The notes under the pieces are model-generated. The model ran no database searches, was not told where the DNA came from, and saw only the letters and a list, made by a program, of their open reading frames with translations. Below are positions 1 to 8,487 of a stretch of 64,000 bases of DNA, in pieces. The position numbers and the translations under genes are program-made. Position 1 is the stretch's first letter, and every line of letters starts with the position of its first letter. The stretch covers positions 1 to 64,000 of the forward strand of contig NZ_JACBXD010000042.1 of the NCBI RefSeq assembly GCF_013870525.1. Direction: 5' to 3'. Origin of the DNA: Amycolatopsis pittospori (lineage in GTDB: Bacteria; Actinomycetota; Actinomycetes; Mycobacteriales; Pseudonocardiaceae).

Positions 1-524
1 GGAGTCCGGCGGGCGCTGCTGGTAGCCGGACTGTTCCTGCGGCGGGGTCGGCCGGACGAACTGACCCGACTGCTGCGGCGGGCGCTGCTGGTAGCCGGAC
101 TGCTCCTGCGGCGGAGTGGGCCGGGCGAACTGGCCGGATTGCTGCGGCGGCGCGGGGCGCGCGAACTGGCCCGACTCCTGGGGAGGCTGGACCGGCTTCG
201 GCGGGCGCACCGGCGGCGTCTGCCGGGTCGGGGCCGCGGCGTTCGGCGGCACCGGCGACTGCGCGGAATCCTGCTGCGGCGGCGGGAGCGGCCGCGCTCC
301 GGAGTCTTGGGGACGCGGACGACGCGGCGGCCGCGACGGTGGCGGCGGGGTGTCGCCGGAAATCCGGTCGATGATCGCCTGACGCGCGGCGGCTCGGGAG
401 CCTCGTCTTCGTCATCGGCCGCGCGGCGTCGCCTGCGGCGCCCGCCTTCGGGCTGGGCTCCGTGCTGCGCGAGCAGCTCCGCCACGGTCTTCTGCGGCGG
501 GCCGCTCTCTGTTTCGTCCGTCAT
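1..524 (-). CDS. Rv0497-like Arg/Pro-rich protein, 5' part only, apparent frameshift
   Basis: The gene runs off the window edge at base 1. From the ATG at 524 the protein begins MTDETESGPPQKTVAELLAQ and continues to an Arg6 run and an acidic stretch (DDEDEAPEP), which resembles the N-terminus of the mycobacterial protein encoded next to ppx (Rv0497). Near 388-400 the convincing frame changes. Codons from about 390 downward read AARQAIIDRISGDTPPPPS and then Gln/Pro-rich repeats, but they sit one frame away from the ATG. One extra base would join the two halves, so this is either a real frameshift or a base-call error in a GC run. The end shows two copies of a 23-residue unit (QSGQF.RPTPPQEQSGYQQRPP). 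Function is unknown; it probably follows ppx on one transcript. Confidence 0.6.
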   Translation of the reverse strand, partial: MTDETESGPPQKTVAELLAQHGAQPEGGRRRRRRAADDEDEAPEPPRVRRSSTGFPATPRRHRRGRRVVRVPKTPERGRSRRRSRIPRSRRCRRTPRPRPGRRRRCARRSRSSLPRSRASSRAPRRRSNPASSPGPLRRRSSPATSSARRSSRVSSSGRPRRRNSPATSSARRT

Positions 525-629
525 ACCGTGCTGTCCAATGCGCGCTCCAGCCGTTGTGAACCGGCACGCGACGGGGCATCGGCGGCGTCGCGCGCGCTAT
601 CCACCGTCATCCGCATTTCCGTCACCTCT

Positions 630-1619
630 TCACCGTGCCCGTTCTCCTTCGACGAAGTCCAGTCGGGCGCTGCCGCCCCCAGTCTCGTCCGCACCATTCG
701 AATGGTCCAGCCGTCGCAGGATGACACCTTCTCGCAGTGCCCACGGACAGATCTCCAGTTCTTCCAGGGAAAGCGCCCGCATGGTGGCTTGTGCGACGAG
801 CGCGCCGGCCACCAGTTGATGCGACCTGCTCGCGCTGACCCCCTCGAGTTGTGCCAGGTCATGGGCGGTCATCCGGGAGATGAACGCGATGAGCTGGCGC
901 AACGCGGTGTCGGTCAGGGTACGTCGCACGTGCGGCCCGCCGGCCGACGGCGCCGCTCCGGTCAGCCTGGCGAGTGACCGGAACGTCTTCGACGTCGCCA
1001 CGACACGATCGGGTTCACCCAATTTGGCGACCTTCTTCGCGAGCGTGGCGAGCTGCTCTTCGAGCCAGGCCGAAGTCGCGATGAGCTCGGAGCGCGACGG
1101 CGGGTCGTTCTGGAACCTCGTCCGGGTGGTCCGGCCCGCGCCCAGCGGGAGCGACTCGGCCAGTTCGGGCTCCTCGTCGCGGCCCATCGCGATCTCCAGG
1201 GAGCCACCACCGATGTCGAGCACCAGGAGCTTCCCGGCCGACCAGCCGAACCACCGGCGGACGGCGAGGAAGGTGAGCCGGGACTCGTCGACCCCGGAAA
1301 GCACCTTCAGCTCGACCCCGGTCTGCTCCTGGACCTTCGCCAGCACCTTCGGGGCGTTCTTGGCTTCGCGGACCGCGGAGGTCGCGAACGCCATGACCTC
1401 TTCGCAGCCGAGACGCAAAGCCGCGGCCTTCGCCGATTCGACCGCCCGGACCAGGCTGTCCGCGCCGGCCCGGCTCAGGTCGCCGTTGCGGGTGATCTGC
1501 TCGGCGAGCCGGAGGACGGCTTTTTCGGAATGCATCGGGGTCGGGTGGGCGCCACGGTGGGCGTCGACCACGAGAAGGTGGACGGTGTTGGAACCGACGT
1601 CGAGTACCCCTAGGCGCAC
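630..1619 (-). CDS. ppx: Ppx/GppA-family exopolyphosphatase
   Basis: A 329-residue protein of the Ppx/GppA phosphatase family (ASKHA fold), which hydrolyses polyphosphate or pppGpp. The N-terminal phosphate-binding loop DVGSNTVHLLVVD is at about residues 7-19. ATSAVREA follows near residue 90, and the second glycine-rich phosphate loop LVLDIGGGSLEIAMG near 130-145. The length fits the short two-domain actinobacterial form without the HD extension. The start is GTG, eight bases after a TACCGT -10-like element, so the mRNA may be leaderless. It lies downstream of senX3-regX3, separated from it by a strong hairpin, and upstream of the Rv0497-like gene, the same order as in mycobacteria. Whether it prefers polyphosphate or pppGpp cannot be told from the sequence. 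Confidence 0.92.
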   Translation of the reverse strand: MRLGVLDVGSNTVHLLVVDAHRGAHPTPMHSEKAVLRLAEQITRNGDLSRAGADSLVRAVESAKAAALRLGCEEVMAFATSAVREAKNAPKVLAKVQEQTGVELKVLSGVDESRLTFLAVRRWFGWSAGKLLVLDIGGGSLEIAMGRDEEPELAESLPLGAGRTTRTRFQNDPPSRSELIATSAWLEEQLATLAKKVAKLGEPDRVVATSKTFRSLARLTGAAPSAGGPHVRRTLTDTALRQLIAFISRMTAHDLAQLEGVSASRSHQLVAGALVAQATMRALSLEELEICPWALREGVILRRLDHSNGADETGGGSARLDFVEGERAR

Positions 1620-1691
1620 GAGCGTCTACGGTACCCGCCCGCACGTCAGGTCACGAAACCGTAACCGTGATCTGTATCGCAACAGCGTCGC

Positions 1692-1736
1692 GTGAAGGTC
1701 CCTTCCCACGGCTGAGCAGAGGGAAGGGACCTTCAC
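1692..1736. terminator. 16-bp perfect hairpin after regX3
   Basis: Arms at 1692-1707 and 1721-1736 (GTGAAGGTCCCTTCCC and its complement) are perfectly paired around a 13-base loop. It follows the regX3 stop and precedes ppx on the same strand. There is no long U-tract, as is usual for actinomycete terminators. The GTGAAGG...CCTTCAC ends recur in the hairpin at 54631-54668. Confidence 0.7.
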
Positions 1737-1745
1737 ACGGCTTCG

Positions 1746-2435
1746 TCACGTCTCGAACTTGTAGCCCAGACCACGCACGGTGACCAGGTGCCGGGGTGAA
1801 CCCGGATCCGGTTCGATCTTCGACCGCAGGCGCTTCACGTGGACGTCGAGCGTCTTGGTGTCGCCGACGTAGTCCGCGCCCCACACCCGGTCGATGAGCT
1901 GCCCGCGTGTGAGCACGCGGCCCACGTTGCGCAGCAGATACTCGAGGAGGTCGAACTCCTTGAGCGGCAAGGAGACCTCCTGGCCGTCGACGGTCACGAC
2001 GTGCCGCTCGACGTCCATCCGCACCGGTCCGGCGGACAGCACCAGCGGCGCCAGCTCGCCTTCGGAGCCCGGCTCACCGCCGCGGCGCAGCACCGCCCGC
2101 ACCCGCGCGATGAGCTCGCGGGCCGAGTACGGCTTGGTGACGTAGTCGTCGGCGCCGAGTTCCAGGCCGACGACCTTGTCGATCTCGCTGTCACGCGCGG
2201 TCACCATGATCACCGGCACGGCGGAACGCTGCCGGAGCTGCTTGCAGACGTCCGTCCCGCTCATTCCGGGGAGCATCAGGTCGAGCAGGACGATGTCGGC
2301 GCCGTTGCGGTCGAATTCCTCGAGCGCCTGCTGTCCCGTTCCGGCCACGGCGGCGGTGAAGCCCTCCTTGCGCAGCAAGAACGCGAGCGGGTCGGCGAAC
2401 GACTCTTCGTCCTCGACGATGAGAACCCTCGTCAC
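1746..2435 (-). CDS. regX3: Response regulator RegX3 (OmpR/PhoB family)
   Basis: A 229-residue response regulator. The receiver domain (1-115) has the acidic pocket E8/D9, phosphoacceptor D52 (LLDLMLPG), switch T79 and K101 (TKPYS). The C-terminal winged-helix domain (about 130-229) ends in GADYVGDTKTLDVHVKRLRSK, typical of PhoB/RegX3. In mycobacteria and Streptomyces (there named PhoP) this regulator answers phosphate limitation. The GTG start overlaps the senX3 stop (GTGA), so the two are translationally coupled. Identity rests on sequence together with the senX3, gpm and ppx neighbourhood. Confidence 0.95.
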   Translation of the reverse strand: MTRVLIVEDEESFADPLAFLLRKEGFTAAVAGTGQQALEEFDRNGADIVLLDLMLPGMSGTDVCKQLRQRSAVPVIMVTARDSEIDKVVGLELGADDYVTKPYSARELIARVRAVLRRGGEPGSEGELAPLVLSAGPVRMDVERHVVTVDGQEVSLPLKEFDLLEYLLRNVGRVLTRGQLIDRVWGADYVGDTKTLDVHVKRLRSKIEPDPGSPRHLVTVRGLGYKFET

Positions 2436-3664
2436 AGGTTTCCTCCATGGTCGGGGCTTTCTTGCCCTGTTGCCACGAGACGGGGTGTCCGCTCGGGGGT
2501 CTTCTCCGGCCGGGATGCCGGCGGAGCCTGTTTCGCGGCCGCCGCCGGTTCGGCACCGATATGGGCGGGGATCCGCAGGGTGAACGTCGACCCGGTGCCG
2601 GGACGGCTCCAGAGGCCGACCGAACCGCCGTGGTTGGCGGCCACGTGCTTGACGATCGCCAGGCCCAGCCCGGTACCGCCGGTGGCCCGCGACCGCGCCT
2701 TGTCGGAGCGGAAGAACCGCTCGAAGACGCGCTGCTGCTCGTCCTCGGCGATGCCGATGCCGCGGTCGGTCACCGCGATCTCGACCTTCCCGTCGACCAG
2801 CCGCCTGCTGATCGACACCGGGCTGCCCGGCTGTGAGTACGCGACGGCGTTCTCCAGCAGGTTCGACAACGCGGTGACCATCAGCGTGCGATCGCCCTCG
2901 ATGAGGAGGCCGCTGGCCGAGTCGGTGGTGATGGTGATTTCGGCGGATTCCGCCGACAGCGTGGTCCGGCCGAGCGCTTCGCGGACGACGGCGTCGACCT
3001 CGACCACGTTCAGATCGGGCAGCCGCTCGGCGCCCTGCAGCCGGGACAGCGCGATCAGCTCGGTGACGAGCTGGCCGAGCCGGGTCGACTCGCGGAGGAT
3101 CTTGCCGCCGAACCGGCGGACCTCCTCCACGTCGTCCGCGGCGTCGAGGACGGCCTCGGTGAGCAACGCGATCGCGCCCACCGGCGTCTTCAGTTCGTGG
3201 CTGACGTTCGCGACGAAGTCCCGCCGGACGGCTTCGAGGCGGATGGCCTCGGAGTGGTCGACGGCCTCGACCACGGTGAATCCGTCGCCGAGCGGGCGGA
3301 CCTCGCCGAGGACGGCTTCGGGCTGGCGGCCCCTCGCCTCCAGCGGGGAAAGGTCGATCTCCATCGGCTCGTCGGTCTCGACCACCTGCTCGGCGGCCTT
3401 GCGGGCCCGAGGGTCGGCCTGATTGACCTTCACCAGGCCCAGCTCGTAGGCGCGCGGGTTGTGGAGCACCATGTCGCCGAACCGGTTGAGCACGACGACA
3501 CCGTTGTTGCTGGACCGCACGAGCCGCTCCAGCAGCTCGGCGACGGTGGGTCCGGCGGGGCGGCGTTCCTCGCGGCGGGCGCGGCCCCTCGCGATCAGGA
3601 AGCCGAAAACCACACCGACGATCAATCCGCCGACGGCCAGGGCGAGTGCAACAGGCGTGGTCAC
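2432..3664 (-). CDS. senX3: Sensor histidine kinase SenX3
   Basis: A 410-residue membrane histidine kinase. One N-terminal transmembrane segment (about 4-25) is followed by a basic stop-transfer stretch and a PAS-like region (about 40-140). The dimerisation/phosphoacceptor helix has H156 in VSHELKTP. The ATPase domain has the N-box NLLENAVAYS, the G1 box DRGIGIAEDE and G2 GGTGLGLAIVKH. The last 50 residues are a Pro/Ala-rich tail. It phosphorylates RegX3, encoded immediately downstream with a 4-base overlap. There is no large extracytoplasmic domain, which fits sensing through the phosphate transporter as known for SenX3/PhoR. The phosphate role is family knowledge. Confidence 0.94.
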   Translation of the reverse strand: MTTPVALALAVGGLIVGVVFGFLIARGRARREERRPAGPTVAELLERLVRSSNNGVVVLNRFGDMVLHNPRAYELGLVKVNQADPRARKAAEQVVETDEPMEIDLSPLEARGRQPEAVLGEVRPLGDGFTVVEAVDHSEAIRLEAVRRDFVANVSHELKTPVGAIALLTEAVLDAADDVEEVRRFGGKILRESTRLGQLVTELIALSRLQGAERLPDLNVVEVDAVVREALGRTTLSAESAEITITTDSASGLLIEGDRTLMVTALSNLLENAVAYSQPGSPVSISRRLVDGKVEIAVTDRGIGIAEDEQQRVFERFFRSDKARSRATGGTGLGLAIVKHVAANHGGSVGLWSRPGTGSTFTLRIPAHIGAEPAAAAKQAPPASRPEKTPERTPRLVATGQESPDHGGNL

Positions 3665-3966
3665 AGGGGAATCGTAAGCGCGTGGGTAGCCTTTCGGCCT
3701 AGTCCCGGCCGCCTACTCGTGATGCCTATGACACCTGGGGACACCCTGTTCGCCTGCAGGTCAGAAGCCGTTCACGTGGCCGATCCCGGACCGAGACCTC
3801 CTGGGTGAGCCGGGTCACCCGAACCGGGGAGGCCGGCGGGATCCGAGGGGGCGCGCTGCCCGGATCCCTACTTTCGTCTTGATTATCCGGGCAGGGTTCT
3901 TCCCGCTCACGGGTAAAAGGCGGTGTTCCCGTCACAGTCGGCGGGGAATGTTGGAAGACTGTCGCC
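3665..3966. other. Divergent promoter region of senX3 and the LuxR-HTH gene
   Basis: These 302 bases separate two divergent operons and hold no convincing gene. On the senX3 side, GTTCGCC (3749-3755) and GTTCACG (3771-3777) lie two helical turns apart. They resemble the GTTCACC direct repeats of actinobacterial PHO boxes but are too degenerate to call. On the other side AAGACTGT lies just before the GTG at 3967. Confidence 0.35.
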
Positions 3967-4614
3967 GTGGAACTCGTCAGTGACATCTCCCTGATTCGCG
4001 GAGAAGAAGAGCTGTTCGACCGGACGGCTCATCTGTTCGTCGCGGCGACCGACATCGCGTGCGCGGCCGATGACCTCTACACCTGGGCGTTGTCCCGGCC
4101 GTCCCTCACCCGGCAGGGTGAACGGCTGGTGCGCGACAAACGGATCCGCAAGCTGTACCGCCCCGGTGTCCTGCTCAACGAGCAGACCGCGCAGCATCTG
4201 CACCATCTCTCCGAGCTCGGCGCGCAGATCCGGATCGGCACCGAGGAGATCAACGAGGCGATCCTGCTCGACGAGCGGGTGGCCATCATGGCCGGTGACG
4301 GCAGCAAGGCCGTGCGCACCTACAGCGTCATCTCGCGGCCGGAGCTGGTTCAGGGCATCCTTTCGCTGTTCGAAACCGCCTGGCAGGCGGCGGCGACGCT
4401 GGAGACCTTCGACGCCCGGTTCGCCGACATCCGGATGGAGGCACCGCAGATCCTCGAGTTCCTGACCACCGGCTGCAAGGACGACAAGGCCGCGAAGAGC
4501 CTCGGCATGGGCGTGCGCACGTATCAGCGACGCGTGTCCGAGCTGCTGGTCGCGCTCGGCGTCACGTCGCGGCTCCAGGTGGACGCCCGGGCTCGGGAGC
4601 TCGGCCTGCTGTGA
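3967..4614 (+). CDS. Transcriptional regulator with TrmB/PLD-like sensor region and LuxR-type HTH
   Basis: A 215-residue protein. Residues about 10-140 look like the sensory half of actinobacterial TrmB/LuxR-type regulators: an Arg/Lys-rich entry, NEAILLDERVAIMAGDG, then a segment around ELVQGILSLFETAW. Residues about 155-215 form a LuxR-like helix-turn-helix (ILEFLTTGCKDDKAAKSLGM, then RTYQRRVSELLVALGVTSR). The usual N-terminal winged helix of full-length members is missing, so this is the short form. The GTG at 3967 was chosen because it opens the conserved ELVSDISLIRG. It overlaps the next lipoprotein gene by GTGA, so that lipoprotein is a likely co-regulated partner. The ligand is unknown. 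Confidence 0.75.
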   Translation: MELVSDISLIRGEEELFDRTAHLFVAATDIACAADDLYTWALSRPSLTRQGERLVRDKRIRKLYRPGVLLNEQTAQHLHHLSELGAQIRIGTEEINEAILLDERVAIMAGDGSKAVRTYSVISRPELVQGILSLFETAWQAAATLETFDARFADIRMEAPQILEFLTTGCKDDKAAKSLGMGVRTYQRRVSELLVALGVTSRLQVDARARELGLL

Positions 4615-5528
4615 AGCGCCGGGTGGGTCTCGCCGTCCTGCTCGCGCTCGCGGGCTGCAGCACCACGGTCTCCGGGGCCGCCCGGCCCGAACCCGCCGGC
4701 CCGCCCGCCAACCTCGCGCTGGTGAATCCGGCGCAGACCGCGTCCGTGCTGACAGCGGTGAAGACGGCCACCGAAGCGGTGTTCTCCTACGACAGTGCGA
4801 CCCTGCCCGCCTACGAGAAGGCCGTCGACGAGCATCTGACGTCCGCGGCTCGCGACGAGATGGCCCGCTTGATGGCCGAAGTCCGGAACTCGCCGCAGCC
4901 GATCAAACTCGTCACGAGGACGATCGTTTCGGCGGCCGTCGAACAGACGCCGGAGAAGGCGCAGATCCTGGCCGTCCTGGATCAGAGCAGCACCAGGGCG
5001 GGCACCACCAGCAAGGGCATCGCTTCGGTGCTGCTGACGACGGTGCGCGACGCCGAACGATGGCGGATCGGCGAGATCAAGGTGAACCCGGCGGCGTCCC
5101 CGCTCGCGGCGGAGAAACCGGGCGCGGGTGACCGGGCGATCGCGGCGGTGCGGGACTCTGCCCGCGAAGGCGCCCTGCGAGTCGCGGAGGCCTTGCTGAG
5201 CCTGGATTCGGCCGACCCCGAAGGCAGCTACGCCCGCTACGAGGCTGTGTCGACCGGGGAGCTGCTGAAGCGGTTCCAGCGGGACAAGGCGAGCCTGATC
5301 GCCCAGTTCCGGACGGCGGGCACGAAGTCGGCACTCGAACCGAACGCGGCCGCCGCGGTGATGGAGATAGTGGACGGCAAGTCGAGTGTGCTGCTCTACG
5401 CGTCCACCGCCGTCACGGACGCGGCAGGCCGGACGACGAAGAAGTACCTGCCGATCGTCCTGCGGCTGCAGCGCCTTCCGGAAGGCTGGAAGGCCGCCGG
5501 GATCGAGACGGTCCAGCCCCTCCCCTGA
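4611..5528 (+). CDS. Secreted lipoprotein of unknown function
   Basis: A 305-residue protein with a short basic N-terminus, a hydrophobic stretch and the lipobox LALAGC (Cys16), so it should be an exported, lipid-anchored protein. The mature part alternates helical segments with two regions (about 100-160 and 240-300) that resemble the NTF2-like/Mce-associated fold (RTIVSAAVEQ, KAQILAVLDQSS, SSVLLYASTAVTD). That similarity is a weak visual impression. The GTG start overlaps the upstream regulator stop, so expression is coupled. No catalytic motif is visible. It ends at a convergent junction carrying two palindromic repeats. Confidence 0.75.
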   Translation: MKRRVGLAVLLALAGCSTTVSGAARPEPAGPPANLALVNPAQTASVLTAVKTATEAVFSYDSATLPAYEKAVDEHLTSAARDEMARLMAEVRNSPQPIKLVTRTIVSAAVEQTPEKAQILAVLDQSSTRAGTTSKGIASVLLTTVRDAERWRIGEIKVNPAASPLAAEKPGAGDRAIAAVRDSAREGALRVAEALLSLDSADPEGSYARYEAVSTGELLKRFQRDKASLIAQFRTAGTKSALEPNAAAAVMEIVDGKSSVLLYASTAVTDAAGRTTKKYLPIVLRLQRLPEGWKAAGIETVQPLP

Positions 5529-5535
5529 CGCAATC

Positions 5536-5585
5536 AGTCCTCTGGTTGCGGTAGTTCGAGAGCGAACCACCGCAACCAGAGGACT
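5536..5585. repeat. CCTCTG-family palindrome (copy 1)
   Basis: Outer arms AGTCCTCTGGTTGCGGT (5536-5552) and its complement (5569-5585) continue inward as GTTCG/CGAAC, giving an almost fully paired 50-base hairpin. A related copy is at 34671-34718 and a lone half at 12115-12136. It lies between convergent genes, so a bidirectional terminator role is likely. Confidence 0.75.
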
Positions 5586-5654
5586 CATGAGGGGCAAGGC
5601 AAAGGTGGCGTGGCCGGGTCCCCGCTACGAGGCCTGCTCCGCCGGCGAGACGGT

Positions 5655-5707
5655 GTTGCGAAAGCCACTTTCGCAACGTTCAAGGTTGCGAAAGTGGCTT
5701 TCGCAAC
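5655..5707. repeat. GTTGCGAAAG double-dyad repeat (copy 1)
   Basis: A 53-base element. Two 23-base units, each itself a hairpin (GTTGCGAAAG-CCA-CTTTCGCAAC), are complementary to each other across a 7-base centre. It can therefore fold as one long stem or two short ones. Further copies are at 21057, 27459, 43119 and 52903. It lies between the convergent lipoprotein and gpm genes. Just upstream, 5588-5610 matches part of the composite element at 27351-27594. Confidence 0.85.
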
Positions 5708-5776
5708 CCTTCACCTGGGCCGGCGCCAGGCCCGCCACGCCATGTTCGAGTTACCCCTCGATAAATGCGAAGGGGT

Positions 5777-6526
5777 CTAGCGGCCCTGGTTGGCGACGGC
5801 GGCCGCGGCTTCCTTGGCAGCCTCCGGGTCCAGGTAGGTCCCGCCGGCGGTGACCGGCTTGAGGTCGTCGGTGAGGTCGTAGCGCAGCGGGATGCCGGTC
5901 GGGATGTTGAGCCCGGCGATGGCGTCGTCGGAGATGCCGTCGAGGTGCTTCACCAGCGCCCGCAGCGAGTTTCCGTGCGCGGCGACCAGCACGGTCTTGC
6001 CCGCGCGGAGGTCCGGCACGATCTCGGACTCCCAGTACGGCAGCAGCCGCGCGACGACGTCCTTGAGGCATTCGGTCAGCGGGGCGGCGTCGCCGAGGTC
6101 GGCGTAGCGCGCGTCGCCGGCCTGGCTGAACTCGTCGGCCGGGTCGATCGGGGGCGGCGGGGTGTCGTACGAGCGACGCCAGAGCATGAACTGCTCCTCG
6201 CCGAACTCGTCCAGCGTCTGCTTCTTGTTCTTGCCCTGCAGCGCGCCGTAGTGCCGCTCGTTGAGCCGCCAGTCGCGCTTCACCGGGATCCAGTGCCGGT
6301 CGGCGGCGTCGAGCGCCAGGTTGGCGGTCGAGATCGCGCGGCGCATCAGCGAGGTGTGGACGACGTCCGGCAGCAGTCCGGCGCCGGCGAGCAGCTGCCC
6401 GCCCTTGCGCGCTTCCTGCTCGCCCTGCTCCGAAAGCGGGACGTCCACCCAGCCGGTGAACAGGTTTTCGGCGTTCCACGTGCTCTGCCCGTGACGCAGC
6501 AGCACCAGAGTCCCAAGCTCAGCCAT
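5777..6526 (-). CDS. gpmA: 2,3-bisphosphoglycerate-dependent phosphoglycerate mutase
   Basis: A 249-residue cytosolic glycolytic enzyme interconverting 3- and 2-phosphoglycerate. The phosphohistidine is in [10 protein letters not shown] (H12), substrate-loop residues are in [24 protein letters not shown] is near residue 90, and the second catalytic His is in [14 protein letters not shown]. Length and motifs match dPGM throughout. The ATG at 6526 fits the conserved start ([13 protein letters not shown]). In mycobacteria the homologue (gpm1) is adjacent to senX3, as it nearly is here. A 455-base region lies upstream. Confidence 0.95.
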   Translation of the reverse strand: MAELGTLVLLRHGQSTWNAENLFTGWVDVPLSEQGEQEARKGGQLLAGAGLLPDVVHTSLMRRAISTANLALDAADRHWIPVKRDWRLNERHYGALQGKNKKQTLDEFGEEQFMLWRRSYDTPPPPIDPADEFSQAGDARYADLGDAAPLTECLKDVVARLLPYWESEIVPDLRAGKTVLVAAHGNSLRALVKHLDGISDDAIAGLNIPTGIPLRYDLTDDLKPVTAGGTYLDPEAAKEAAAAVANQGR

Positions 6527-6981
6527 GGCGCTCAGCCTGCCAGAGCAGGCGAAAGGGCCGCGAACAGGCCTACTTGAACGAGACAGTTCGGTGATGTTCT
6601 ACAGAGAGTGCGTTACCTGTGAGTAACACCTTCACTCGTCCAGAAGACGGGGTGCCAACAAGTCCGAATCCCCGGCAAACAGGCTGCACTCCGTTATCCC
6701 CGATTTCGAAGTTCACTCGAACGGAGTAACCGGTAGTCTTGTGATTACAGGTGGAGATCTGACAGGTTGACTACGTCCCGCGCGGCCGGATTCCACGCAC
6801 TCCCCGGCTCGACGCGGGTGACGACCGCGACTCGTCTCCCCCCTGCCGAGTCGCGGCGCCCGCCGGCCCCGTTGGCATCCCCCTCGTCACCGGGTCCACC
6901 TTGGCGGGAACTTCAGCGGGGCGGCTCGAGATCGCGACTCCCCCCTCCCTCGAGCCGTCCCGCCTAGTCTTTTTCCAGGCC
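6527..6981. other. 455-base gene-poor stretch upstream of gpmA
   Basis: No convincing gene. It should contain the gpmA promoter on the minus strand. It holds the small inverted repeat GTTACCTGTGAGTAAC (6611-6626) and a relatively AT-rich part (6590-6770). A possible plus-strand 66-residue frame from the TTG at 6767 to 6967 has a GGTGGAG sequence upstream, but its composition (Arg/Pro/Ser) is that of GC-rich non-coding DNA. Confidence 0.35.
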
Positions 6982-7902
6982 TTAATCCAGCGGCGGCGCG
7001 GACGGCAGATCCGATGCCGTCGCCGTCGCGGGCTCCAGCGGACGACGGCGCTTGCGCAGCCACCACACCAGCGCGACCGCGGGGACGCCGAAGACGAGCA
7101 GGAACGGCGCCATCGCCCCGATCACGGTCAGCAGGCCGCCGCCGAAGGTCAGGAACGCGTCCCAGCCGTCGGTCAAGCCGCCGAAGAATCCACTGCGCGA
7201 CTCCTCCGCCGCGGCGACCGTCTCCGCCTTCACCTGCAAGGAGATAGTCGACATGGCGACACTTCCGGCCAGACTTTCGCGGCGCTTCTGAAGCGACTCA
7301 AGTTCGGCTTCGCGGCTCGTCAGCTCACTCTCGACCGAAGCGATCTCCGAAACCGAAGTCGCCTTCGCGAGCAGAGCGCGGATGCGCTCGACACTCGCCC
7401 TCTGGGTGGCCAGCCGGGAGTCGACGTCGACCATCTGCTCGGTCACGTCGGTCGCGGTGACCTCGCGCCTGATCTGCTTCCCCAGCTTCCCGAGCTGGTC
7501 CAGCACGCCGTCGAGGCGCTCGGAGGGGACGACGATGTTCACCGACGCCCGCTTCTCCTGGGTGCTCTCCTGCCCGGTGTACCCGGCCGCGCCCTGAGTG
7601 ATGACGCGGACCTGCGAGATCACATCGGCCACGTTCGGCGCGGTGAGCTCCATACTCGCCGTGCGCACCAGCTTGCGGTCGGTGATCCCCGGCTGCCCGG
7701 CGGGGGCCGGTGGCTTGTCCTGCCCGGCCTTGCCCGCGCTGTCGGTGCTCTCCTTGTTCGGCGCGCCCTGGTTCGGCACCGCCTGCTTCCCGTCGGCGGA
7801 CATGGGCATCGCGGCGGATTCGCCGTCGGAGCTCTTCGCCGAACAGCCGGCCAGTGCCAGCACGATTCCGGCCGCGGCCACCCATCTCAATCGCTTGCGC
7901 AT
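6982..7902 (-). CDS. DUF4349 membrane lipoprotein
   Basis: A 306-residue protein with a signal sequence and lipobox LALAGC (Cys19). A low-complexity linker follows, then a DUF4349 domain (about 75-250: RKLVRTASMELTAPNVADVI, a coiled-coil with SRLATQRASVERIRALL and ESELTSREAELESLQKRRESL). A C-terminal transmembrane segment (about 255-285) ends in a WLRKRRR anchor. Architecture and length match the family. The domain lies outside the cell and the coiled coil probably mediates oligomerisation. Function is unknown. It stands alone between gpmA and the YbjN-mshA pair, transcribed in the same direction. Confidence 0.85.
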   Translation of the reverse strand: MRKRLRWVAAAGIVLALAGCSAKSSDGESAAMPMSADGKQAVPNQGAPNKESTDSAGKAGQDKPPAPAGQPGITDRKLVRTASMELTAPNVADVISQVRVITQGAAGYTGQESTQEKRASVNIVVPSERLDGVLDQLGKLGKQIRREVTATDVTEQMVDVDSRLATQRASVERIRALLAKATSVSEIASVESELTSREAELESLQKRRESLAGSVAMSTISLQVKAETVAAAEESRSGFFGGLTDGWDAFLTFGGGLLTVIGAMAPFLLVFGVPAVALVWWLRKRRRPLEPATATASDLPSAPPLD

Positions 7903-7971
7903 GAGAATCCTTCTCCCTCCAGTGTTGCGGAAAGAGACGGAGCGGACTTCGGCGCCGTTGCACCGTTCGGG

Positions 7972-8487
7972 TCACGAGTCGGTCAAGGCTCCGGGCTCGT
8001 GGCCGTTCGCGGGCTCGATGAGATGTTTGAACGCCGCCAGGTTCGCCAGCGATTCGCCGCGCGAGACCCGCCAATCCCACTCGCGTTTGATCGATTCGGC
8101 GAACCCGATTTCCAGGAGCGTGTTGAAGTCGCCGTCGGCGGCCTCCAGCACCTGCCCGAGGATCTTGTCCAGTTCGGACTCGGTCACCGTGTCCAGGCCG
8201 AACCGGCCGACCAGGTAGATGTCGCCGATGGCGTCCACGGTGTAGTGCACGCCGTAGAGTTTCGCGTTGCGGCGCAACAGAAAACGGTAAACGTCCTGAT
8301 GGGACTCGTCGGGACGGCGACAGACGAAGGCCTCGACGGCGAACGCGTGGTCCCCGGCGACCAGCCAGCAGTTGGTCTGCAGCTTCTTGGTCCCGGGCAA
8401 CGTGACGAAGTACTTTCCCTCGCCGCGTTTGTCGTACTTCAGGCCCGCATTGTCCAAAGAGGACTGCAAGGTCTCGTCGAGCGTCAA
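7972..8487 (-). CDS. YbjN-domain protein (Rv0487-like)
   Basis: A 171-residue cytosolic protein. It reads as a YbjN/type III secretion chaperone-like fold throughout: [60 protein letters not shown]. In mycobacteria the homologue likewise follows mshA. The ATG overlaps the mshA stop by four bases (ATGA), so it is coupled to mshA. No enzymatic motif is seen. A chaperone or stability role is only an inference from the fold. Confidence 0.85.
   Translation of the reverse strand: MTLDETLQSSLDNAGLKYDKRGEGKYFVTLPGTKKLQTNCWLVAGDHAFAVEAFVCRRPDESHQDVYRFLLRRNAKLYGVHYTVDAIGDIYLVGRFGLDTVTESELDKILGQVLEAADGDFNTLLEIGFAESIKREWDWRVSRGESLANLAAFKHLIEPANGHEPGALTDS

Noticed and set aside
1839-3422. Long plus-strand frame of 527 codons
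   Set aside because: Antisense of regX3/senX3; composition is that of a shadow frame and the sense genes have all catalytic motifs.
6600-6760. tRNA-like or riboswitch-like structure upstream of gpmA (GTCCGAATCCCC)
   Set aside because: No acceptor stem, anticodon arm or conserved aptamer core could be drawn.
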